Source: an uncultured Lachnospiraceae bacterium
GTDB taxonomy: Bacteria > Bacillota > Clostridia > Lachnospirales > Lachnospiraceae
Reading direction: 5' to 3'
Length of the DNA stretch: 64,000 bases
Assembly: GCA_951802115.1 (NCBI GenBank)
Contig: CATOPL010000001.1
Coordinates: forward strand, 62,001-126,000
In this document: positions 25,192-34,561 of the stretch, one piece after another
How the letters are laid out: every line of letters starts with the position of its first letter
Numbering within the stretch: the stretch's first letter is position 1
The notes under the pieces: model-generated
What the model saw: the letters and a program-made list of their open reading frames with translations, nothing else
What the model was told of the DNA's origin: nothing
Database searches by the model: none
Made by a program: the position numbers and the translations under genes

Positions 25192-26143
25192 TGTCCCACA
25201 GTTTCTGCAGCAGTAGAATCACCGCAAAAAGCACCAGCCCTATACAGACTGCCGATGCTGCCATCTTATCCAGCTCCAGATTTACAAACCAGTTGTTGAA
25301 CAGATGCTGCAGAAGATACATACTTTCATGGGGATAAGAACCCGCCACCAGATACGCCTCCCGGAACACTTTAAAAGAATTCAGGAAAGAAAGCACTGTG
25401 ATCGTGTACAAAGTGCCTCTCAGATTTGGAAAGATCACATACCAGAAACATTGCCTTTGGGTGGCGCCGTCCACTCTTGCAGCTTCCGTCAGTCCTTCCG
25501 AAACGGCAAAAATCCCTGCCAGCCACAGCACAATCGTATATCCAAGATTTTTCCAGATATAACTGAATACCAGCACCCAGAAGGACGCCCTGGTTCCCAT
25601 ATAATCCGGAAAAGCTCCTTCCGAAAGAAGGCCAAGTCCTGCAAGGCCTCCATTCAGAAATCCCTGTCTGGAAAAAATCATCTTCCAGATCAGAACCACA
25701 GTCGCCGCCGGCATTGCCATCGGGAACAAAAAACAGGATTTAATAAACTGTACATTTTTCAGCCTACTCAGCTGCACTGACACAAAAAGTCCGATACCAA
25801 TCAGAAGCGGCAGACAGACGAGAGTAAAACGTATGGTGTTTCTGACTGCCAGCCGAAACGCCTGATTGGCAAAGATCAGCTCATAATTATGAAATCCCGT
25901 CCATTCCTCCGTAACTGCCGTCAGAAAAGATCGCCGGATCACATCCAGAAAGGGAAGCAATACAAAAATCAAAACCCCCGCCACACTGGGAAGCAGAAAA
26001 AAGATCCAGGCAGACCGGCTTTGACGAATACAGGAGCTTTGGCGGAAGCATCTACCTGTCTGAACACATTTTTGAGTCCCTGTTTTACTCTGCCAGATAA
26101 ATCGATGCTTTTTTGATAATTTCTGCCGCTCCTTCTTCTGCAC
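25175..26143 (-). CDS. CUT1 carbohydrate ABC transporter permease, MalF/UgpA type
   Basis: Membrane subunit of up to 322 residues with six helices. The first helix begins near SAWIFFLLPSVAG, and the EAA loop reads EAARVDGATQRQCFWYVIFP. The longest reading starts at a GTG inside the end of the upstream lipoprotein gene (59-bp overlap); the N-terminal ~45 residues are unlike a normal permease, so the true start may lie further in. It pairs with the permease at 24313-25191. Confidence 0.85.
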   Translation of the reverse strand: MQKKERQKLSKKHRFIWQSKTGTQKCVQTGRCFRQSSCIRQSRSAWIFFLLPSVAGVLIFVLLPFLDVIRRSFLTAVTEEWTGFHNYELIFANQAFRLAVRNTIRFTLVCLPLLIGIGLFVSVQLSRLKNVQFIKSCFLFPMAMPAATVVLIWKMIFSRQGFLNGGLAGLGLLSEGAFPDYMGTRASFWVLVFSYIWKNLGYTIVLWLAGIFAVSEGLTEAARVDGATQRQCFWYVIFPNLRGTLYTITVLSFLNSFKVFREAYLVAGSYPHESMYLLQHLFNNWFVNLELDKMAASAVCIGLVLFAVILLLQKLWDSDEKG

Positions 26144-28409
26144 TCAATTCACCCTCCAGTACCTTTTTTCCTGTTTCATACACCAGCCCACACAGTTGTT
26201 CGTCGGTAATTACCGGCGTCTGAAGCATTTCCACATATCCGGTGAATTTTTCCTGCTCCGCCTGATCCGGCCAATACAGATTCAGTTCCTGCTCCGTTCC
26301 ATCGTCCATAAGAAGCATCATGCTGCCGTTGTATGCATTCTCTTCCAATGAATCAAAATGTGTTTCATATGACGTACGGTTTACCGGAAACCCATCATAA
26401 AGCTGATCCTGAGTGTCTGTTGAGAACATCATACATACAAATTCCTCTGCCTCCTGCAAATGACTGGTTCCGGAACTGATTCCTACTATGGCTGCTGGAA
26501 AAAACGCATTCTGTATCTGCCCGCAGAAGACACGATAATCAAGTCTGTCGTCTGTTCGAAGTACCGAAGTCACACTGTCAAGACATAGCTGAATCCCTTC
26601 CACATATCCGCCTGCTGCCAGCGCATTTTCCTGGGAGATTTTCAGTACATTGTTGCATATCTCCATCCGGCTCTCCATCGGGTCCGTACCGTAGGAAACC
26701 ATTTCTTCCGCTTCTTCCCTGAAACGTTCCACCTGCCTCGGTATTGCTCCTGCCTGCTCCGCATCATAAATACGCTTCACCTGTCTTAAAAATTCTTCAA
26801 CAGCTTCCTGGTCCATCTGCGACTCATTTTTCATCCACGCCGGAGAAGACACCATACCAAACAGCCGCAACATACTTTCCGCTTCATAGATCCCGAAAAT
26901 CCCGCCCTGAGGATGAAGACGCCGCAGTGTCTCCGCCTGGTCTGCAATGCTCTCCAGATCCTTCATCCCGTCCACTGTTTCTTTGTTTCCACTCAAAAGC
27001 GGCACCCGGATACACAGAGGCATGGCATAGACTGCACCGTTCCCGTCGGTAAAAGCTTCCATTACATTGGAGAACAGTTCTTCTTCCAGACGTTCCATCA
27101 ACGGACCGATATCCTGAAGCATCCCTTTTTCGATATAAGTGTCCAAAGGCAGTCCGTCCAGAAGCAGCACATCCGGCCCTTCTCCTGCCATTACCTGCGT
27201 ATTCAGCCTCTTCAGTGCATCCTGCGCGGTTATACCGTTCTCTCCTTCCATCCCTACTTCATATCGTACATAAATATCCGCATGACTCCTTTTAAAAGCC
27301 GTTACTGCCTGGCGCACGCTTATGTTTTCCTTCAGGCTGTAGATATGGATCTCCCGCTCAGGCATGGCAGGAACCGTTTTATCAAATGCATAACGCACCA
27401 ATCCCACAGACGGGTTATAAACTGCCAGAAACTCCTGGTTCTCCAGCACCCTGATCCGATAAATTTTTGAGGATGCATCCCCAAAAGTGCTGAGCGCACC
27501 GTCGATCACCTGTTCCATCATACTGCCTCCCAGTACATGACGATACACCCCATCCTCACTGGCAAGATAGATGATATCCTCTTCCCCGTTACCTGCCACC
27601 GCCACCGGATATCCACCGCCGGTCCATGAAACCGTACCGTCCGGAAGCGCCTGACGGATCCAGGCATCTGCTGTTTCATCCTGCGGCAGCAGAACTTCCT
27701 CCCGCAGATCATACCGATACAGTCTGTCATGTCCTACCGCCATCAGTATATCGCCGGAAAAATCCATACAGCCCACCGATCGCTCCGCCATAAACAGTTC
27801 CTTCAGATTTTCCTTCTCTGCATCCACTTCATAGACTTTTCCCCGCATATCCTCCGCGAACAGCCTGCCGTCCTCTTTGAATACAAATGTTTCTATACAG
27901 CTTCCGTCATCCTGAGAAAAGCCAAAATCCACGATTTTTACACTGCCATCCGGCATCCCGAATACACAATAATTTCCTTCCCAATCCTCGTCTGCAGAAC
28001 CGTTGTAGACCGTCCTCACCGCTTCAGACATTTTTCCGGAACAAGACGCCGCTACGGTTCCATCCGGTCCCATAACTGCCGACAGACAGTATACATCCTG
28101 AATCATCGGAAACCAGTCCGCTTCCTCTTGCTGCCACGTCTGTCCCTTGTCATAAGACCGGTAGAGTCCATTTCCAAAGCTGATGACTGTAAGGCTCCCG
28201 TCATCCAGCCAATTCACGCCTCCGTTACGATTTATTTCCGGCGGCATCTCATAGAAAGTCTCCATATACCTGCCCATGACGTTTTCCTGTGAAACTGCCA
28301 GACGGCTACTTTGTCCCTGATCTGCCCCCTGCCCTGTTCCGCATCCCGATATCGACAGTACCGGCACACAAAGCATTGCCAAAATCCTGATCCTTGTTCC
28401 GCTTGCCAT
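26085..28409 (-). CDS. Lipoprotein joining an Asp-box (propeller-like) region to an extracellular solute-binding domain, copy A
   Basis: A 774-residue surface lipoprotein (lipobox LSISGC, Cys23). Residues about 45-360 contain an Asp-box SYDKGQTW (85-92) and repeated G-x-V-x-x-x-W/Y strands like BNR/YCF48-type propellers. From about 370 (IYSLKENISVRQAV) it follows the family 1 sugar-binding-protein pattern, including GPDVLLLDGLP and a C-terminal part with ASIYLAE. It is a paralogue of the gene just upstream. It presumably hands a ligand to the two permeases behind it; the propeller half may bind a glycan or partner. AAGGAG precedes the ATG. Confidence 0.8.
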   Translation of the reverse strand: MASGTRIRILAMLCVPVLSISGCGTGQGADQGQSSRLAVSQENVMGRYMETFYEMPPEINRNGGVNWLDDGSLTVISFGNGLYRSYDKGQTWQQEEADWFPMIQDVYCLSAVMGPDGTVAASCSGKMSEAVRTVYNGSADEDWEGNYCVFGMPDGSVKIVDFGFSQDDGSCIETFVFKEDGRLFAEDMRGKVYEVDAEKENLKELFMAERSVGCMDFSGDILMAVGHDRLYRYDLREEVLLPQDETADAWIRQALPDGTVSWTGGGYPVAVAGNGEEDIIYLASEDGVYRHVLGGSMMEQVIDGALSTFGDASSKIYRIRVLENQEFLAVYNPSVGLVRYAFDKTVPAMPEREIHIYSLKENISVRQAVTAFKRSHADIYVRYEVGMEGENGITAQDALKRLNTQVMAGEGPDVLLLDGLPLDTYIEKGMLQDIGPLMERLEEELFSNVMEAFTDGNGAVYAMPLCIRVPLLSGNKETVDGMKDLESIADQAETLRRLHPQGGIFGIYEAESMLRLFGMVSSPAWMKNESQMDQEAVEEFLRQVKRIYDAEQAGAIPRQVERFREEAEEMVSYGTDPMESRMEICNNVLKISQENALAAGGYVEGIQLCLDSVTSVLRTDDRLDYRVFCGQIQNAFFPAAIVGISSGTSHLQEAEEFVCMMFSTDTQDQLYDGFPVNRTSYETHFDSLEENAYNGSMMLLMDDGTEQELNLYWPDQAEQEKFTGYVEMLQTPVITDEQLCGLVYETGKKVLEGELSAEEGAAEIIKKASIYLAE

Positions 28410-28534
28410 TTCCCGCTCCTTCTCCGTTCTCTGATTTCTGCGTGTCTGATCCTTATATCTTTGTACTCCGGCTGCTTATTGACAATCATTCCGATAACGC
28501 CTGCACGCTGTCCGTATATTATTTTATATCCGGC

Positions 28535-30871
28535 TTACTCTGCCAGATAGATCGCAGCTCTCTTCACAATTTCTTCTACCACATCATCCACACTGGCGCT
28601 GCCGTTTAGCGCCTTCTGACCGACCTCGTACACTACTTCTTCAATCACCGCATCCCCGGCGCACGCCACAGACGCAGATTCCACCATACCTTTCAGCATT
28701 TTAAAATCTTCTTCTGTACTCCACTTGATATCCAGACTGAAGCTGACGCCATCCGGATCGGAAGTCCCGATACTGATTCCCATATCATCTTCTCTCGGAT
28801 TTTCCTTCAGCTGTTCAAAAGAAGCCATATTAACCGGAAATCCTGTAGGTACCTCAATACCCTGCACTTCTCTTCCATACAGGAAGCGGAAAAATTCCAG
28901 CGCCAGTCCATTATCCTGCGATCCGCTGTTGATTCCGACCATCCCTTTAGGAATAAAGCCGTTCCGGATCTGCCCCTGCCAGACACCGTATCGGAAATCC
29001 TCTTCCTGATTGGCCAGCGTGCTGATCATATTGAAATCCCCGTTCATCATACGGGCTACTCCCAAGCCAAGCTTCTGTTCTCCCATGGCAATATTGAGTC
29101 CTCCACCGGACGCGTCTGCAAAATATTCCATGGCGTCACTCCAGCCCATGCTGGTCTCATAACGTCTCTGATACTCATTCTGTTCCGCCTCTTCGATCCC
29201 GGCAATCTCCGCCTGATAGATCCTCTTTGCCTGTGTAAGAAAGTCCTTTAAGCTCTCCTCATCAATAGAACCGGTCTTTGGATCGGTCCAGGTGCCGGAA
29301 CAGTTAATACCCAGTGTACGAAGCGCCTTGTCTTCTACTGTCAGTCCTGTCAGCATTCCCTCCGGATTTTCACTGCGCAGTTCTTCCACCGTATCTGCCA
29401 GTGAAGCCAGATCTTTGACTTTCTCAACGCTTTCCTGATCTCCTACCACGAACGGCAGCCGGATCCGAAGAGGAAGATAAGAAAGCTCTCCTTCCTCTCT
29501 GCACGCTTCTACAATATTGGGAAACAAAGTGTCTTCTTTGCTCATTTCTCCCACAATTCCGTTTAAATCCATGAGTACGCCCTTCTCCTTATAAGAAGAT
29601 CGGGGAAGACCGTCCAGTACCAGAAGATCCGGCCCTGAACCGGACATAATCTTTGTATTCAGGTTCTTGACGGCATCTTCCTTGATCATACCGCTCCCTG
29701 CGGTCATGCCGATCTCATATCGGACATAGACTTCCGGGTGCTGTTTCTGGAACAGGCTGACCGCCTGACGAATGGCATAATTCTCCGTCAGACTGTAGAT
29801 CCCGACCTGCTGATCCGGAATGGTGGGAATATCCGGATCATAAACATAACGGTACATTTTTCCGTTAGTGTAGAGCACTGCAAATTCATTGTCCGGCAAA
29901 ACCGCCATCCCGGCAAGACTCATCATCGGATCTCCCAGAGAACTTAAGTTTCCCGCCATCACTTCTTCCACGGCCGTTCCGCCAATCACATGACGATACA
30001 GACCACTCTCACAGGCAAAATAGACTACATCCTTCTCCTCGCCCTGAACCATGACTATGGTATAGGAATCCGTATTGGATCCGATCTCATCCCCCACTTT
30101 TTCCATAATAAAGTCCTGCAGCACTTTATCTCCGTCCGACACCATTTCATTTTCCATATCATAAAACAGAGGACCGCGGCTGGTAATATCGATCATATAC
30201 GAATCGGTAAAGCAGACATAGTCCGACAATCCTTCCGCTTCATACAGCTGCTTCGCTTCCCCGCTTACAGGATCCATCACATATGTCCTGTGTCCCATAG
30301 TCGTCCCATAAAGCTGGCCGTCGTTCCCAAACGAAAACTGGTAAATCCCCTCCTCATCCGGAGATTCCACCACAGTCTGTTTCCCTTCCGGATCTACATA
30401 GAGACCTGCTGAATGGTAACTGTTTTCTGTTCCTTCCTCCGCCGGCAAAGCATAAACCAGAGCCACCGAACCATCCGGTCCGATCACCATACTGGAAATA
30501 TACCGTTCGCGAAGTTCCAAAAGCCATTCAGATTTTCTGTTCTTCCAGCTCTCTCCGTTATCCTCCGACACATATACGCCCGCCTTCTGTTCAATCAGCA
30601 TTAATTCGCCCGTATCCAGCTTCCGCATACATAACTTCGGATATCCAACCACCTGCAAATCCTCCGGAAGCGAAATCTCTTTTTCCAGATAACGCCCCAT
30701 AGTCCTCTCTTCTCCACCGGTCTCCAGACTTTCTTCTGACGGCTTTTCATCTGTGCCGATATCGCCGGACGCCGGATCGGACATACGATTTTCTTTTCCC
30801 CCGCATCCCTGCAGAAGCATCATCATACAAACCAGAAGACATGCCATCCTTCTTCCCAGTCTCTTCCTCAT
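28535..30871 (-). CDS. Lipoprotein joining an Asp-box (propeller-like) region to an extracellular solute-binding domain, copy B
   Basis: A 778-residue paralogue of the downstream copy A, with the same order: lipobox LLQGC (Cys23), Ser/Glu-rich spacer, Asp-box SEDNGESW (102-109), propeller-like region, then IYSLTENYAIRQAVSLFQ opening the solute-binding half and GPDLLVLDGLPRSSY inside it, ending RAAIYLAE. The two differ most in the binding half, so they may take different ligands. The start at 30871 has AGGAGAGG upstream; the 29 extra residues of the longer reading are not supported. First gene of the operon, behind a direct repeat typical of response-regulator sites. Confidence 0.8.
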   Translation of the reverse strand: MRKRLGRRMACLLVCMMMLLQGCGGKENRMSDPASGDIGTDEKPSEESLETGGEERTMGRYLEKEISLPEDLQVVGYPKLCMRKLDTGELMLIEQKAGVYVSEDNGESWKNRKSEWLLELRERYISSMVIGPDGSVALVYALPAEEGTENSYHSAGLYVDPEGKQTVVESPDEEGIYQFSFGNDGQLYGTTMGHRTYVMDPVSGEAKQLYEAEGLSDYVCFTDSYMIDITSRGPLFYDMENEMVSDGDKVLQDFIMEKVGDEIGSNTDSYTIVMVQGEEKDVVYFACESGLYRHVIGGTAVEEVMAGNLSSLGDPMMSLAGMAVLPDNEFAVLYTNGKMYRYVYDPDIPTIPDQQVGIYSLTENYAIRQAVSLFQKQHPEVYVRYEIGMTAGSGMIKEDAVKNLNTKIMSGSGPDLLVLDGLPRSSYKEKGVLMDLNGIVGEMSKEDTLFPNIVEACREEGELSYLPLRIRLPFVVGDQESVEKVKDLASLADTVEELRSENPEGMLTGLTVEDKALRTLGINCSGTWTDPKTGSIDEESLKDFLTQAKRIYQAEIAGIEEAEQNEYQRRYETSMGWSDAMEYFADASGGGLNIAMGEQKLGLGVARMMNGDFNMISTLANQEEDFRYGVWQGQIRNGFIPKGMVGINSGSQDNGLALEFFRFLYGREVQGIEVPTGFPVNMASFEQLKENPREDDMGISIGTSDPDGVSFSLDIKWSTEEDFKMLKGMVESASVACAGDAVIEEVVYEVGQKALNGSASVDDVVEEIVKRAAIYLAE

Positions 30872-30953
30872 TGTCAAAATCCTCTCCTTTCCATAATTCC
30901 CCTCATCCCACTGCTTCCTTTTATCCTGTCGGAGAAAATCTCCCTCTGAGATC

Positions 30954-30987
30954 ATCATAACAGATAAATCTCTAAACTTTCTCTAAA
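30954..30987 (-). promoter_or_regulatory. Promoter with response-regulator-like direct repeats
   Basis: On the minus strand TTTAGAGA occurs twice, 11 bp apart (30969-30976 and 30980-30987), nine bases before a TATGAT -10 box (30954-30959). This is the usual geometry for OmpR-type activators and lies between the lipoprotein operon and the histidine kinase gene. Confidence 0.6.
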
Positions 30988-31078
30988 TCCACACATCTGT
31001 TCATGAGCAATATTTTATTGTGGCACACATAATTACATGTTAAAATAAAATTACATTTATGAAGCAGGAGGAACAGAT

Positions 31079-32356
31079 ATGTTTCAGAAAGTCCATGTAC
31101 GGCTTGCAGCTCTGTGCGCGGGCATCACCATCTTTATCCTTCTTGTCATGTCCTGCGGATATCTCTATATCTCGGAACGCAGTCTTAAAAACAGCGGTTT
31201 TATCGCCTTTCAAAATGATATGAATACTCTGATCAGCAATCTGGAGCAGCAGACAATCATCACCCATGAATGGCTGACCCGCATTGAAAACAACGGAAAA
31301 TATCTGATCAATGTGATAGACAATGGCGTCCCTTTTCTTTATAACGAACGCAGTACACCGGAACAGAAGCTTTTGTTTAAAACTTCATGGGAATATTATG
31401 AAAACCACCTTAAGATTCAGCCTCTGCTTTCTGCCACCGACACCTGGCATGCAGAATATTTGTTTTCTTCCGCTGAAAACGGCGGTAACGACTATTATGC
31501 CTGTATTATCACATCCGAACGGAACAACGGAATCTTCCAGGTCATGATTCTCTGCTCAATGGAGCCACTGCTTGCACAGATACGAACACAGAGATTTCTG
31601 TTCTTTACTCTGGATCTGTTCGCATTTATTGCCCTGGCGCTGTTCTCCTGGTACTTTACCAAACGGATTCTGCGTCCGCTGGAAGAAAACCAGAGACAGC
31701 AGAATCAGTTTATCTCCTCCGCTTCCCACGAACTGCGCACACCGCTGGCTGTTATCCTCTCCTGTGCTTCTGCATCCATGCGGGCCTCAGACGGGGAACG
31801 AATACAGTTTCTGGAATCCATCCAGTCCGAAGGCCTGCGCATGTCAAAGCTGATCGACGACATGCTTCTTCTGACCAGAGCGGACCAGTACCGCTGGACC
31901 ATCCGGCGGGAAGCAACCGAACTGGATACACTGCTTCTGGATGCTTATGAAGCTTTTGAAGCGGTCGCTCAGGAAAAATCTATCCGGCTTTTTGTTGATC
32001 TTCCTGCACATGGAGTTCCCCCGGTCTCCTGTGATCCGGAACGAATCCGGCAGGTACTGGCAATCCTGCTGCACAATGCGATCAGTTATACAAAAGAAAA
32101 CGGAATTATCCGGCTTTTTCTTGAAACTGATGAAAAAAATGTCAAAATACTTGTTTCGGACAATGGAATGGGAATTTCCGATGAGGAAAAAAAGAAGATC
32201 TTTGAGCGTTTTTACCGCTCGGATCAGTCCCGAAGCGAGAAAGGACATTTTGGTCTGGGACTGTGTATCGCTGCCGAAATCATCCATGCACACCACGGTC
32301 AGATTCTGGTCAGTGATACTCCCGGCGGAGGAGCAACCTTCACCGTCATACTTTGA
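31079..32356 (+). CDS. Orphan sensor histidine kinase
   Basis: A 425-residue membrane kinase: helix 1 (about 8-30), an outer sensing domain of ~135 residues with no family I can name, helix 2 (about 173-193), the HisKA box FISSASHELRTPLAV (His217), and an HATPase domain with N box (NAISYT), G1 DNGMGIS and G2 FGLGLCIA. AGGAGG precedes the start. No response-regulator gene is next to it. It is divergent from the lipoprotein/permease/HlyD operon, whose promoter carries a response-regulator-like repeat, so it most likely senses something related to that system through a regulator encoded elsewhere. Confidence 0.93.
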   Translation: MFQKVHVRLAALCAGITIFILLVMSCGYLYISERSLKNSGFIAFQNDMNTLISNLEQQTIITHEWLTRIENNGKYLINVIDNGVPFLYNERSTPEQKLLFKTSWEYYENHLKIQPLLSATDTWHAEYLFSSAENGGNDYYACIITSERNNGIFQVMILCSMEPLLAQIRTQRFLFFTLDLFAFIALALFSWYFTKRILRPLEENQRQQNQFISSASHELRTPLAVILSCASASMRASDGERIQFLESIQSEGLRMSKLIDDMLLLTRADQYRWTIRREATELDTLLLDAYEAFEAVAQEKSIRLFVDLPAHGVPPVSCDPERIRQVLAILLHNAISYTKENGIIRLFLETDEKNVKILVSDNGMGISDEEKKKIFERFYRSDQSRSEKGHFGLGLCIAAEIIHAHHGQILVSDTPGGGATFTVIL

Positions 32357-32475
32357 CAGCGCAGAATGTTTTGCGCCAAAATCAAGTGTTTCCAAATTAG
32401 TACTGTCATTGTAAAACTATTTTCTGTATGTGAGATATCAGGTATGACACTATCTATCTACCACTTCCCGCATAT

Positions 32476-32505
32476 TTGAACATGTTATATTGTCTTAAAT
32501 ATGAA
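32476..32505 (+). promoter_or_regulatory. Likely promoter of the RlaP-like gene
   Basis: TTGAAC and TATGAA are 18 bp apart. This places the transcript start downstream of the ATG at 32501, which supports the start at 32534. Confidence 0.45.
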
Positions 32506-32533
32506 AACAAAACTCAAAGAGCGAGGTTTGAAC

Positions 32534-33562
32534 ATGTTGCTTACACAGATCAAACAAACACTAAAATCAGACAAGTATGATTTTCTGCGGACAAATAAAT
32601 TGTTATCAGATCAGATTATCCTCCTGACACTTGGAGGAAGCCATGCATATGGCATGGACCAGGAAGGATCAGACCTCGATGTAAGAGGTATCTCTCTGAA
32701 CTCCAAAGAAAATATTCTGCTGGGAACAGATTTTGAACAGATCGTCGATACAGATACGGACACTGTCATCTATTCTTTTGACAAAATACTTCAGCTGCTT
32801 TCTTCCAACAACCCAAACACCATCGAAATTCTGGGCTGCAGGCCGGAACATTATCTGTACCTGTCGGATATCGGCCGGGAACTTCTGGCCGGAAGAAAAA
32901 TGTTTCTCTCCAAACTTTGCATCCACAGCTTCGGCGGTTATGCTGAAAGCCAGCTCCGAAGGCTGCAGAACAAGGCTGCCCGGCTGGTAAGCCAGTCAGA
33001 AAATGAAGCGCACATTCTGAAAAGCATCCGTAATGCGCAGTATGATTTTAAAAACCGATACTATCCGCATGACGAAAACGATGTAAGGTTATATATCGAC
33101 CGGGCTGTTCAGGAAGGATACGACCATGAGATCTTCATGGATATCTGTCTCAGGCACTACCCGCTCAGAGACTGGGCCGGTATGTGGAACGAAATGAAAT
33201 CAATCGTCAGCAGTTACAACAAAATCGGAAAAAGAAATGAAAAGGCGATCAGTCACAACAAACTGGGAAAACATATGGCGCATCTGATCCGCCTGTACAT
33301 GATGTGTATCGATATCCTGGAAAAAGAAGAGATTATCACTTACCGGGCGGAAGAGCAGCCACTACTCATGAATATTCGTAATGGAGCCTATCTGGATGAA
33401 GAGCGGCAGCCAACCGCCGCATTTTTTGAACTGCTGAATGAATTTGAAAAACGCCTGGAATATGCCAAAGACCATACATCGCTCCCCGATGTCCCGGATT
33501 ATAAGAAAATCAATGAATTTAAGATCTATGTAAATGAGCGTATTGTAAAGGGCGATGTGTGA
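32534..33562 (+). CDS. RlaP-like predicted nucleotidyltransferase
   Basis: A 342-residue protein of the DNA polymerase beta superfamily. The active-site signature GGSHAYGMDQEGSDLDVRG (34-52) gives two metal-binding aspartates, Asp47 and Asp49. The following ~250 helical residues, with a His-rich patch (HIRL/GKHMAHLIRLY type), fit the RlaP/YcgL family (COG3541), members of which sit beside RNA ligases in RNA-repair operons. No RNA ligase is adjacent here. The start at 32534 has GAGG upstream. Confidence 0.75.
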   Translation: MLLTQIKQTLKSDKYDFLRTNKLLSDQIILLTLGGSHAYGMDQEGSDLDVRGISLNSKENILLGTDFEQIVDTDTDTVIYSFDKILQLLSSNNPNTIEILGCRPEHYLYLSDIGRELLAGRKMFLSKLCIHSFGGYAESQLRRLQNKAARLVSQSENEAHILKSIRNAQYDFKNRYYPHDENDVRLYIDRAVQEGYDHEIFMDICLRHYPLRDWAGMWNEMKSIVSSYNKIGKRNEKAISHNKLGKHMAHLIRLYMMCIDILEKEEIITYRAEEQPLLMNIRNGAYLDEERQPTAAFFELLNEFEKRLEYAKDHTSLPDVPDYKKINEFKIYVNERIVKGDV

Positions 33563-33601
33563 CGGAAGTACCGCTGTTTTGCAAACGGTCGTCTGTAGTA
33601 A

Positions 33602-34378
33602 TCACCGTATGAAAAAGGAGAGCAGTTTTTCTGCCTGACTGTCTCTGCCGAGCCGGGCAATTCCCCATATCCCGCTTAAGCGGCTGCACATGGCATAATA
33701 GTTGCCGCCGGGCGTCAGCCTGGTATCCGAAGCGTTATAAGCTCTGATCTCCTCGTCTGCCAGAGCAAGCAGTTCTCTTGCCACCGTATCGCAGTTATGT
33801 GTATAGATCTGATAACGCGGAAGCTCTTTTTGCAGAAATGCCTCCATATCTTCCCCCGCCTGTGTACGCATCCGATCTTTTGCACCGTCACACGCCGCGT
33901 ACAGGCGTTCATAAGTATCGCCGACTTCCTGATAGAATTCTGCTTCTTTCACAATCCGCTCATACTGTTCCCGTGAAAGGCAGCGATACAACGCCCGGTC
34001 AAAATTATCACATTCCTCATAATCTCCGGCCGTCAGATTTCCTGTCTCCAGCAAAGTATCCACCTCCCGGGAAGTGAGCGCATATTCCATCATTTTTCCG
34101 ATTCCTTCTTTGCCGGTCAGACACCGGAACAGATCATACTGCATTCCGTTGTAGCTGAATACACGGCCTTTCCCCTCTTCATCCACCATAAGAAGAGCCG
34201 AATGACCAAGTCCTTTCATGCCGTCCAGATTCAGCAAATAATATACCCTGCAGTCCTTGCCTGTCATCTGGCAGTCCCGCTCCACAAACGGCGCGCGAAA
34301 AATGATCTTCCCCACGCCGACGCACAGAAACATGATCAGAGCACCTGCCAGCAGTTTCTTTCTGCGTTTTATTTTCAT
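33602..34378 (-). CDS. Membrane-anchored protein with possible permuted papain-like fold
   Basis: A 258-residue protein with an N-terminal helix (about 8-26) and an extracytoplasmic domain. GHSALLMVD (His59) early and YTHNCDTVARELL (Cys196) late recall the His-first, Cys-last order of permuted NlpC/P60 or LRAT-like proteins, but I see no other family motif and the assignment is tentative. It stands alone, convergent with the RlaP-like gene. Confidence 0.6.
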   Translation of the reverse strand: MKIKRRKKLLAGALIMFLCVGVGKIIFRAPFVERDCQMTGKDCRVYYLLNLDGMKGLGHSALLMVDEEGKGRVFSYNGMQYDLFRCLTGKEGIGKMMEYALTSREVDTLLETGNLTAGDYEECDNFDRALYRCLSREQYERIVKEAEFYQEVGDTYERLYAACDGAKDRMRTQAGEDMEAFLQKELPRYQIYTHNCDTVARELLALADEEIRAYNASDTRLTPGGNYYAMCSRLSGIWGIARLGRDSQAEKLLSFFIR

Positions 34379-34502
34379 ATCTGATCTCCTTCCTGGTCTT
34401 TATATTCCTTCCGCCGGCTTTTGTTACAGTTTATCACAACAGTCTGTTTTGATCCAGTGATTTGTACAGGAATGGAAAAACCTATAGCTTTTGATAGAGA
34501 AA

Positions 34503-34525
34503 GACACCTGCTGCTGACAGGTGCC
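34503..34525 (-). terminator. Possible terminator of the TRAP-uxaA operon
   Basis: GGCACCTG and CAGGTGTC pair around a 7-nt loop some 37 bp after the uxaA stop, followed by TTTCTC, a weak tail. Confidence 0.5.
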
Positions 34526-34561
34526 CAAAATCAGAGTTTCACATTCCAAACCAGTTATTTT

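Noticed and set aside
31021-31036. TGGCACACATAATTAC as a second sigma-54 promoter before the histidine kinase gene
   Set aside because: The -24 half fits but the essential GC at -12 is missing (ATTAC instead of YTGCW).
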